Of a stretch of DNA of 64,000 nucleotides, positions 36,401 through 48,400 are shown in pieces. Numbering within the stretch: position 1 is the first letter of the stretch; each line of letters opens with the position of its first letter. Both the position numbers and the translations under genes were made by a program. The notes beneath the pieces are model-generated. The model did no database searches and had not been told where the DNA came from. It saw nothing but the letters and a program-made list of their open reading frames with translations. The stretch comes from Asterias rubens (lineage: Eukaryota; Echinodermata; Asteroidea; Forcipulatida; Asteriidae), in contig NC_047076.1 of the NCBI RefSeq assembly GCF_902459465.1, positions 1-64,000 on the forward strand, written 5' to 3'.

Positions 36401-39400
36401 GTAGTGTTTATTATGAGCGCAGCATTTTGTGATTCTATAAAATATCTTAAATAATTACTTCTGTAACGGCCATGATTATTGATTCTAACCCTTCACCCCA
36501 AACTAAACACCAGTCCATCTTTCCTTTCATGCACATTAGACTAATGAAACATGACACAACAATGTGCTTGAAATTAACAAGCATGTGTGAACAAACAGAA
36601 CACAGTTATTAAGCTGATTCTTTAAACATGGATAAATATAATCTGGTAAAAGTGAGATGAGGTTAGTGCCAGAGGTTTATTCCAATGCAAGAGGTCCAAG
36701 CAAAGAGTCAGGAGTCAGTGTGTTTTATGATCATGACCACTACAAACGCACAACACACAAACCCCTTCACAATTATTAGCATGTATCAGGAGTGCAGGAT
36801 CTATGGATTCAATCAACCTTCAAACAATCTTCAAACAATCTTTAGAAATGTAAGAGAGTAATGCAGAAAGTGTTCTTTGCAGACTATTTTCAGGAATACT
36901 TAAAAGGAAAGCTCAGACTTAAAATAAGCTGACTTAATGAACTGTTTTTAGTAATGAGCCAGTTGCGAGCTAGATTTGAATAAAGTCTGGTACAATGACT
37001 TGCTTAGTCATTAGTTACCATCTTGAATTCCTCATACTATAGAGACAGTTGCTATTCCAAATGGGGCGAGCTATTGTATAGCGACCTCCAGATGAGCAAA
37101 CCCTGCTACCGTACACATCCATTCAGAACTTTGTTTTGGTGTTTACCATCTCTTATGTAGCTACGCAAAAGCTTGCCATTAATCATAAGACATAGCAACT
37201 GTCTCTATAGTCTAAGAACTTCAAGTGGTAACTTGTGATTAAGCACCTTATGGTACCAGACAATATTCAAATCTCACACGCAAATAGCTTGTTACAAGTT
37301 ATAATGTTTCTAAAATGAGTGTACATGTACCTTCCTCTTTGAACGTCTTTTCATCAGGCAACGTCACTGAGCACAGACTGTTAAAAGCAATGGCTCCCAT
37401 CTTCTGCTGTAACTCTACGCTTCGATAGAACTCAATAGAGTTAGCAGTAAGCACAAAGTAGCGCTTCTTACGGGAACCAGTTGAAACTCTTGCCAGTGTG
37501 CCGGTAGATGTACTCTCCTTAGTCAACCAGCCACTCAGGATGATATCTTCTTGCTTGTAGGCACGCTTTCCTTTATGGTACTGAGTCAAAGCTGATGGGG
37601 AATCAGAATAATTTAACAACAATAATAATAATAAAAATGCAGCATTTGTAGAGGGACACTTTAATCTGTAGAACACCATTCAAAGGCACCAATCAAGATG
37701 GAGTTCTCAAATGGTAGGGAAAGCAAGTGTGAACAGGTGTATCTTCAGTTGTTGCTGTATGAGGGAGAGGTTGCATATTTCCCTACAGTTTTCAGGGAGT
37801 GAATTCCAGAACGTAAGTGCTATGCTAGAAGAAAAAAACGTCCTCATCGCTGGGTAAATGAGACCAGGAAAGGATTATGAGTCTGATTCAACAGCTTTCT
37901 TCTAAAGCACCCCTTCATCTCCTCCCTTTCTTGTGTTTGGTTTATTATACCCTACCTGCAAGCCAGTTGTTCATCCCAACAGGTGTAGCACTCATTAAGT
38001 TAATCACTCTCTCAGCAGTGATGATTGCAAAACAGTTGGGTCTAAAATAAATAAGATACAAAACATGCCTTAATCAACAGGAACTCAGTCAAACCTAGTA
38101 ATATACAGAAATATCACAGAATCAAGTCATCAGTACTCCTGGTTTATTAAAATTGCTGCCCGAGGCTAAGTTGCACTGAATTGCACATAGTTCAGACAGT
38201 AAATCTTACTGCAATGGTACTGTTGCAAACTCAACAAGATAGACACGTTGTAAGGATTACAACACAAAATCAGTTTACATATACACAGAAAATTAAGCAT
38301 TCAAAATGCAAACTATTTTAATAGTTTGCATTTTGAATGTACAAAACCCAAGTGAAATGAAAGGTGAGCGAGCACTAGGCTCAGTATAATAGACCCTTCT
38401 AATGAAATATGTAAATTGAACATAGCGCGCTAACCATTTGGTTGGCAAAATGAAGAAACATCGCACTGCTGTGTATGTGAGTAAAATGGCTGTGTGACGA
38501 GACACGATTGTGCGTCTACTGAGTGCACATCTCTATGGGGTTTGCCAACCAATAGGGTCTGTATACATGCATGAATGTATTAAGCATATTTCATGGTAAG
38601 GGTCTATGTAACCATAGCAACTGGAGTTACTTACTTTGAAGCTATATTGACAGGAACCACAGAATCAATGATAGCAACATCCAATGAACCAATAGCATTC
38701 TTAGGATTTGCCTCCTCATCATGCATCTGTTTCAGCTCAAATTCTTGCGAGTTCTTTACTCGTGTCAAAATGCTGTACCATTCACTGAGAAGAACAGAAA
38801 AGAAGATTAATATTTTGTATTTATACATCTTCAAATTAAGCATTTTGTTTAGCTCATTTGTTTCTGTCCCGGCCTTTCACCTCTGTGGACCCCGGTTTGA
38901 TTCCCAGACCGGACCCTTGCTTGTGGATTGAGTTCTTTCACCTCTGTGGACCCCAATTTGATTCCCAGACCGGACCCTTGCTTGTGGATTGAGTTCTTTC
39001 ACCTCTGTGGACCCCGGTTCGATTCCCAGACCGGACCCTTGCTTGTGGATTGAGTTCTTTCACCTCTGTGGACCCCGGTTCGATTCCCAGACCGGACCCT
39101 TGCTTGTGGATCGAGTTCTTTCACCTCTGTGGACCCCGGTTCGATTCCCAGACCGGACCCTTGCTTGTGGATTGAGTTCTTTCACCTCTGTGGACCCCGG
39201 TTCGATTCCCAGACCGGACCCTTGCTTGTGGATTGAGTTCTTTCACCTCTGTGGACCCCGGTTCGAGACGGACCCTTGCTTGTGGATGAGTTCTTTCACC
39301 TCTGTGACCCGGTTCGATTCCCAGACCGGACCCTTGCTTGTGGATTGCGTTCTTTCACCTCTGTGGACCCCGGTTCGATCCCAGACCGGCCCTTGCTTGT

Positions 39401-42400
39401 GGATTGGTTCTTTCCACCTCTGTGGACCCCGGTTCGATTCCCAGACCGGACCCTTGCTTGTGGCTTGAGTTCTTTCACCTCTGTGGACCCCGGTTCTGAT
39501 TCCCAGACCGGGACCCTTGCTTGTGGATGAGTTCTTTCACCTCTGTGGACCCGGTTCGATTCCCAGACCGGACCCTTGCTTGTGGATTGAGTTCTTTCAC
39601 CTCTGTGGACCCCGGTTCGATTCCCAGACCGGACCCTTGCTTGTGGATTGAGTTCTTTCACCTCTGTGGACTCCGGTTTGATTCCCAGACCGGACCCTTG
39701 CTTGTGGATTGAGTTCTTTCACCTCTATGGACCCCGGTTTGATTCCCAGACCGGACCCTTGCTTGTGGATTGAGTTCTTTCACCTCTGTGGACCCCGGTT
39801 CGATTCCCAGACCGGACCCTTGCTTGTGGATTGAGTTCTTTCACCTCTGTGGACCCCGGTTCGATTCCCAGACCGGACCCTTGCTTGTGGATTGAGTTCT
39901 CAGTCGCTACCTGGGCCCAATTTCATAGAGCTGCTAAAATCCTTGCTTAGTAAAACCAGATTACAGGCCAAGACTCCACTCAATTGTTATGCTAAGTAAA
40001 CAACAGCTGAATACCAGTCAAAACCACTGATATGGATCAATTGTTATGCTAAGTAAACAACAACTGAATACCAGTCAAAACCACTGATATGGAATGAAAT
40101 TTCGGCCAGTAACTTACGTAAAATAAGCAAGCTATTTTCGTGCTTAAGCAAATTTTTTGCAATATTTAAATGGATTTGTTCTCTAGTCGGTAGCCAATGA
40201 AGTTCCGTAAGTGATGGGTTAATATATGTTCTCTCAAGGGTGTGGAACATATTAAAAGAGCTGCACTATTTTATAGTCTTTGAACTCTGTCCAATTCATA
40301 TGACACTGCACCAAGTAAAAGGAGATTGCCATAATATATGAGTGATAAGATGAGAAACTGTACCTGCAATCATCAGCGGTGTCTGCTACCAAGTGATAAG
40401 TCCTTCCATCTGTCTCTATATCAATAGAATTCTCACGTCCAAAACTGCTGTCTGTTATATTTCTGAAGATACACAAAAATTACAACTTTGAAGATGATCA
40501 AGTTTACATGAGATCTTAGACAATTTCGTCACTATCTTAAGATGAATATAAATATTGTTGGTATAATAACTTACGTTGCCCCTTTGATGTCAATTTTGCC
40601 AAGTAACTTTGCCGTGTTACTATCTGATTCATAGTAAGATAAAGTGAAGTCTTTCAAAATAAAGAAACGTTTCCTCCAGTTTCTCCTGTGAAAAATAAAA
40701 CAAAACAAACAATTGTTAAGATTCATTAGATTTAATAATTTTAAAATGTTCACACTTGGAGTTTTACACTTTGAGATTAGTTTAATTTGCTGTTGATTCT
40801 TTATTACAATCGTTACTTACCTTGACAAGGTACCAGTTCCACCTCCTTTCTTCATGAGCCAACCAGACTTAAGTGCTTCCTGTTAGAGTTTGAAAGCAGA
40901 ATAAGAAAGACGATTAGAGCACATTGAACAAAATGTTGAGCTGTTCACAACTGGTTCTTTTTAGAACCAACACTACTCAAAGGAGATTTACACATGGTGC
41001 TGCCGTAACCTCACGGTAAGAGTTGTCCATCACCGGTTCTTTTTAGAACCAACACTACTCAAAAGAGATTTACACATGGTGCTGCCGTAACCTCACGGTA
41101 AGAGTTGTCCATCACCGGTTCTTTTTAGAACCAACACTACTCCAAAGAGATTTACACATGGTGCTGCCGTAACCTCACGGTAAGAGTTGTCCATCACCGG
41201 TTCTTTTTAGAACCAACACTTCTCAAAGGAGATTTACACATGGTGCTGCCGTAACCTCACGGTAAGAGTTGTCCATCACCGGTTCTTTTTAGAACCAACA
41301 CTACTCCAAAGAGATTTACACATGGTGCTGCCGCAACCTCACGGTAAGAGTTGTCCATCACCGGTTCTTTTTAGAACCAACACTTCTCAAAGGAGATTTA
41401 CACATGGTGCTGCCGCAACCTCATGGTAAGAGTTGTCCATCACCGGTTCTTTTTAGAACCAACACTACTCAAAGAAGATTACACATGGTGCTGCCGCAAC
41501 CTCACGGTAAGAGTTGTCCATCACCGGTTCTTTTTAGAACCAACACTTCTCAAAGGAGATTTACACATGGTGCTGCCGTAACCTCACGGTAAGAGTTGTC
41601 CATCACCGGTTCTTTTTAGAACCAACACTACTCCAAAGAGATTTACACATGGTGCTGCCGTAACCTCACGGTAAGAGTTGTCCATCACCAGTTCTTTTTA
41701 GAACCAACACTTCTCAAAGGAGATTTACACATGGTGCTGCCGTAACCTCACGGTAAGAGTTGTCCATCACCGGTTCTTTTTAGAACCAACACTACTCCAA
41801 AGAGATTTACACATGGTGCTGCCGTAACCTCACGGAAAGAGTTGTCCATCACCGGTTCTTTTTAGAACCAACACTTCTCAAAGGAGATTTACACATGGTG
41901 CTGCCGTAACCTCACGGTAAGAGTTGTCCATCACCGGTTCTTTTTAGAACCAACACAACTCAAAGGAGATTTACACATGGTGCTGCCGTAACCTCACGGT
42001 AAGAGTTGTCCATCACCGGTTCTTTTTAGAACCAACACTTCTCAAAGGAGATTTACACATGGTGCTGCCGTAACCTCACGGTAAGAGTTGTCCATCACCG
42101 GTTCTTTTTAGAACCAACACTACTCCAAAGAGATTTACACATGGTGCTGCCGTAACCTCACGGTAAGAGTTGTCCATCACCGGTTCTTTTTAGAACCAAC
42201 ACTTCTCAAAGGAGATTTACACATGGTGCTGCCGTAACCTCACGGTAAGAGTTGTCCATCACCGGTTCTTTTTAGAACCAACACAACTCAAAGGAGATTT
42301 ACACATGGTGCTGCCGTAACCTCACGGTAAGAGTTGTCCATCACCGGTTCTTTTTAGAACCAACACTACTCCAAAGAGATTTACACATGGTGCTGTCGCA

Positions 42401-45400
42401 ACCTCACGGTAAGAGTTGTCCATCACCGGTTCTTTTTAGAACCAACACAACTCAAAGGAGATTCACACATGGTGCTGCCGTAACCTCACGGTAAGAGTTG
42501 TCCATCACCGGTTCTTTTTAGAACCAACACAACTCAAAGGAGATTTACACATGGTGCTGCCGTAACCTCACCTGATTATACTCCCACCATGCAAAGTCTC
42601 AAATCCAAGTTAATACAGTGACTTATACTAATACAAACTTCAGAATGTCAATATCATTTACTTATTCACCTGTTTAGACTTGAACCACATAAGTGTTTCA
42701 TCTCTCAAGACACACCACCGCTTCTTCCATGAATTGACCATACCACCTGGAATGAAACAAATCAAATACTGAACTTCAAGATGGTGCTGTATTCCTTTTT
42801 GAGACTTACTTTGTTAATCAGCAAAACAATGTGATCCACTTCAAACTCAGATAGTTTAGCCTTATTAGTAATCAAGTCATAGACTTGGTGTTGGGGTTAA
42901 TTCTGAATCTTTTCCTACCTGTCTTCATTTGAAGGAAACCCTCAAAGAAATGTGTTTCATCTGATTTCTTAGATGCATTATCATCATCTTCCTCTGAATC
43001 TTCAATCTAGAAATAGAATCAAACATTCTCTTATGTTATGAGTAGTTAACTTTCCGATACAAAAAATAAAGTATTTTCTCGCAGCACTTTCAACAGTACA
43101 CAAGTTTAGTTTTTATGCAACAGGTACACTACTCAACATTAGACAGGACAGATATAACACAGAAACTAACAGTCAATCTCTTGGGGAAGAATAATATACA
43201 AACGGTGAAGGGGTTGCATTTGCCCTAATTTTAAGTAAATATTTTCAATAAAATAACAAATACCAACATTTTAAAACTCCATGCAACTTCAAATATTCAT
43301 GCAAATCAAATCATATAAACAAACAGCAAAATAATGGAATGTGAAGCACTTTCCTTCAGAGGGTTACAAAATAAATAATACAAAGAATAATAATTACTCC
43401 GACAATTACAACACACTAAAGGGCAACATAGGACCTCAACTTCTTCACCAAAGTCAAAACTGATGTCCCATTCATAAAAGAAATAGTTTAAAATTGAAAT
43501 AAAAGTTAATTTAACTGATCTAACTACGCACAAGTTTACAAATTAAACATCAAGAAAAGAAAATGAGCGGATCGTCATGGCTTACATATTGCTCTGGTGG
43601 CTAAAAATAAAAGTTAAATTATTAAATTAGTTATTATTATGATGAAACTGATGACCATGGCATACTTTCTACTTAAGCAGACTGCTCACTTCATTTTAAA
43701 ACCAAATATATCAAAGTTTGCCATGGCATTCATTCGCAATCATTGGCAGTTTTGACAATTTTTTTCAAACATGACATACTCAGTGCTTAGTAAAAACTCT
43801 TTCAACGCATCCCAAAACAGTCAGATAAAAAATAAAGCTATTAGGGCCGACAGAGCATACATCTAGGAGCTGGACAAGAATGAAAAACCTTAACTATTTC
43901 AGAAATGCACAAAGCATTTCAGGATTACATTATGAAATCAAAGAGAGAACTTCACTTGAAACTTGCAAGAAATAATAATTGTGAGTATTGAAATTTAGTT
44001 CCACGCATGGGTCATGGCTTACTGCATGTCTTCTAGCAATGGTAAACATGTCCAGGCCAAATTGTTTCTTAAGTAAGCTGTGCACTTTAACTCAGCAGAG
44101 ATTATTGCACAGCTAGAAGGTTACAATTAGTGTTAATAGCAAGACAAAACAGTTAATTGCCCAACGTACCTGCTCCAAAGAAGAATAAAAGTCATGTGAC
44201 TCCTGAGCCGCGAGCTACGCAGCGTAAAGATAGCAGGAGTAATATAAAATGATGTTAATATTCATATACTAAATGAAACTAATGAACTTGGTAAGCTTGG
44301 GACATGGAGGGGCAAAATGATCATCCAGGCTTCTAGTCCAGACAATACAATTGGGTTAAATTGATAGGTAGTAAGTAATCATCGTGATTGATGGATCAAG
44401 GGAAGAGGGGGGGGGGGGTGAAGACAAAGCTGGGAAAGAAAGAACACAATCATAAGAAAGTTTATCCCACTATGGAATAATAAGACCATCTAGATGAAAA
44501 ACCTTGAAGTCACTGCTTTTACATTTTCTTGAAGAAAGGCAAAAGAGTGTCAAAGAGTGTGAAAGAGTGTGAAACAGGTAAACACACACACCTGTGCAAG
44601 TGAGTGATCAAACTCATGCATGATTTGTCTCTCTGCTCTTTCAAGTTGTTCAGATCGTAACCGATCCAACTCTTGCTGACGCTTCTCAACTTCTTCAAGG
44701 AGTTGGCGTTCCTCGTCTTCAATTTTCAGTCTTTCTTGTTCCTCAGCAAGCTTCTGAGCATCCTCTTCAAGCTTAATCCGCAGCTCATTAGCCTGATTAA
44801 GGAGAAATTAAGGATGTCAAGTTTGTGGTTGTATCTTCTCACGTTGAATGTTATAAATGCATTGTTTGATTCTAAAGTCAAAACTAGTCTCACAAGTAAA
44901 CCATTTAAATAAGAGTTAACTTGTTAAGTAAATGAGTCTCATACATATTGAATCTAGAGTAGGACCTGGGCCAAATTTCATAAAGCTGTAAGCAGAAAAA
45001 AACTGCTTAGCAAAAAATGAGTGGGGCACCAGTTCCAAAAGTGTAAACTTGATTAAAATTTGGCTGCTAAGCAGTTTGCTTAGCTAGTCTTTTATGCTTA
45101 CAGGACTCATTGTAGACTTACCTTCCTCTTTGCCTCTTCCTCCTCTTGCTTCCTAGCAATCTCAAGTTGCCGAACCTTTTCTAGGTCAGCCAATCTCTGT
45201 TCCTCCTCTAACCTCTTCTGAGCTTCTTCTTCTTCTTGTCTTTGTCTTGCCTCTTCTTCAAGCTGTAAATAAGTAATCAAATAATGCATTCATTTTCTTA
45301 TCTAAACACTCAACACAAATTGTTTCCTTTTCTTGCTTTTTGCTGTACATACCTTCCTTGTCAATTCTTCCAGTTCCCGCAATTTTGCCTCTGCTTTCAA

Positions 45401-48400
45401 TCGCTCAAGTTCTCTGCATGCAAACAAAATTAGGATACGTTAAAAAATTTAGCAGTTAGGAAAACAGTAAATTCCTGTAGTCTTAAAAGAAAGAAGTCAT
45501 AAACCCCCAAGAATTAGGTATATTTGGCCATTTTAAGTATGAACATTTTATAGAATACAAGAGCCGACATACATTGTATACAATATAGAGGGCGTAGAGG
45601 GCGCGTTGCAAGGAGTCGGACGTGTTTATTTTAGCTCTGCGTCGTCGCAGTTTTTAATCTGTTTTTATCACTTTATTTTCCAGCCATCCGTCGTTTATAT
45701 TGACTTTCAGTGTTTACTTATCTCGTCATGTTTTTAACTAGTCTACTTTTAAAATCGTTTTCGTTTCCTTTTGCTGCTTTTTCGACTGATTTTTTTTTGG
45801 TTTAGGATATGTTTTGCTACATGTATTGTTATAGTGATCGCCATCTTGGATTTTAACCTGACTTTTACCTTCATGTTCAACTTTAGCTACATCGGCTTGA
45901 CCCCACGGTCTTAAAACATTCTTCATTATGGTGTTGGATTCTCCATGCAAATCATGGATTTCTCTGCTTGGAATTGTGATTTTTGGGACATTGAAGATTT
46001 TTACCCCGGTACAACTCAGTATTGTTGAACAACCTTCGTTCTCCATGGACCACTGGACTGCACCACTGAGCGGCAACTTCAACAAAGTAAACCCGGTGAG
46101 TTCGTTCCATTTTTCCATTGGGAAAACTAGACCTAAACTGTTGAATACACTAAGTTACCAGAAACAGATTTAACATTCAGATGCTTCTTACTGCTCTACT
46201 GGCTGGTGACATCGAAATTAACCCAGGGCCCGGTCGACGGGGTCCAAAATACCCGCGTCAAATTTGTAGTAAAGCTGCTAAGTGGGGGCAGAAAGCCATC
46301 GAATGCGACCAATGTTCCGGTTGGTTTCATGCTGCCTGTCTCGATATGAACGACCATATTTATTCTACACTAGCTAAACATCAGTCATATTCCCGGACAT
46401 GTTGCAACTGTGGTCTACCAAATTTTTCTACAACATTTTTTGCAAGTTTTGGGGGTCTTGACTTGACTAATAGTTTCAGTGCTCTCGATCAGTTACTGGA
46501 CTCTTTCATTGGGGATACTACAACTACTACATTAGTGATCACGACATGGTTATCATCAGTGCTTTGCTCAGACCAAAAGTGATCAGACCGCCCAAAAGGA
46601 AGATATTCTTATACAACAAAGCCAACTTTGAGAACATCAACTCAGACATGAATCAATTTAACAGTTCTTTGTCTACGAACATACTAGACACTCGCACCAT
46701 TCACAACTTGTATGATGATTTCAAGGAAGCTCTTTCTAACTCCATGGACAGAAATATACTATGGAAGTTTAGTTCTAGTCGCTTCTCCTTTCCTTGGGTG
46801 AATGGCTCTATTAAAAGAGATATTAGGAGAAAACAGAGAATCTACCACAAAGTCCGGAAATGGGGTAATGCATCCCACAAGTCTGAGTTTCGTCAGTTAC
46901 GCAGAAATATAGACAGGAAAATCAGAAAATCTTATAAAACCTACATCAGGGATATCATCGGAGGAAGCCTGAAATCGGACAACACTAAACCCTTCTGGAA
47001 CTTCATTAAGTCTAAGAGAAAAAAGGCATCAGGAGTTTCACCCCTTAATGTTGAAGGTGAAACTCTCTCTGGGGCAAAAGACAAGGCTGAGGCACTAAAC
47101 CGTCAGTTTTGTTCAGTGTTTACAAGAGAAGATACCGACAATATTCCAGACCTGGGACCCAGTAATGTTCCAGATATCACCAACATAATCATCACTACAG
47201 AGGGGGTCTTTAAACTGCTTAATAATCTTAAAATTCACAAAGCTCCTGGTCCAGACGGTTTAACCGCACGAGTTCTAAAGAACTGCTCCCACAGTATAGC
47301 TCCGATCCTACAGAAGCTGTTCCAGAAGTCAATATCAACAGGTTCTCTTCCTTTGGACTGGCGCTACGCTAATATAACTCCCATTTACAAGAAAAACGAC
47401 AAAACCGAACCATCAAACTACCGGCCCGTGTCCTTAACATCGATCATCTGTAAGTTGTTGGAACACATCATCCATGGTCACATTATGAAGTATTTTGAGA
47501 AGTTTGATATACTTGCCGACCAACAACACGGCTTTCTTAAAGGGAGATCCTGCGAAACTCAGCTATCTGTACTTGTGGATGACCTGCAGAAGATCCTCGA
47601 CAGAAGAAGCCAGGCGGATCTTGTAATCATGGATTTTAGCAAGGCTTTCGACATCGTCCCTCACCAACGCCTTCTAGCAAAGCTCCACCACAACGGAATA
47701 CGAAATAACATCCTTTCATGGATTGACAGTTTTCTTACCCAACGTCATCAGAGGGTAGTGGTTGATGGGGAGTCATCAGATCAGTCTCCTGTGGCTTCAG
47801 GTGTTCCTCAGGGCACAGTGTTGGGGGCCCCTACTTTTCCTAGTCTACATTAACGATTTACCAACCAACCTATCAAACAAGGTGAGGCTATTTGCTGACG
47901 ATTGCATACTTTTTGAGAAGTCAACAGTAAGCAAGATACCGAATCTCTCCAAAAAGACATCAACAGCCTTAAAGATTGGGAGTCTAGCTGGCAAATGGGA
48001 TTCAATACAACAAAATGTTTCGTCATGAGAGTTACACACAAAAGGAAACCTATCTTAAACCAGTACACCATGGGCGACCACATCCTCCAAGAAGTGAAAA
48101 GCCACCCCTACCTTGGTGTGGAACTCTCATCTGACATGTCCTGGAATAAACACATCAACCAAATCTCAACTAAAGCAAATATAACTCTGAGCCTACTCAG
48201 AAGGAACCTGTCTTGCTGTGATAGGTCAACCAAGTCCACAGCGTATTCTGCTTTGGTTTTTCCACTCGTGGAATATTGCCACACAATCTGGGATCCACAC
48301 CATCAATCAAACATAGACACCATTAAAAAGGTCCAAAGACGTGCTGCAAGATTTGTTTCCAATGACTTCAGCCCCCAATCCAGCGTTACCGAAATGCTTA

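Noticed and set aside
38989..39712. Long open frames through the 61-bp array on both strands
   Set aside because: They arise because the unit lacks stops in some frames; the repetitive peptide has no start, splice or family support.
40953..42570. An actual histone gene or gene cluster
   Set aside because: Only the stem-loop-like piece is present in each unit; no histone coding sequence could be found between copies.
45738..46118. 126-codon minus-strand ORF in the LINE leader
   Set aside because: It is antisense to the LINE 5' region, with no recognisable domain.
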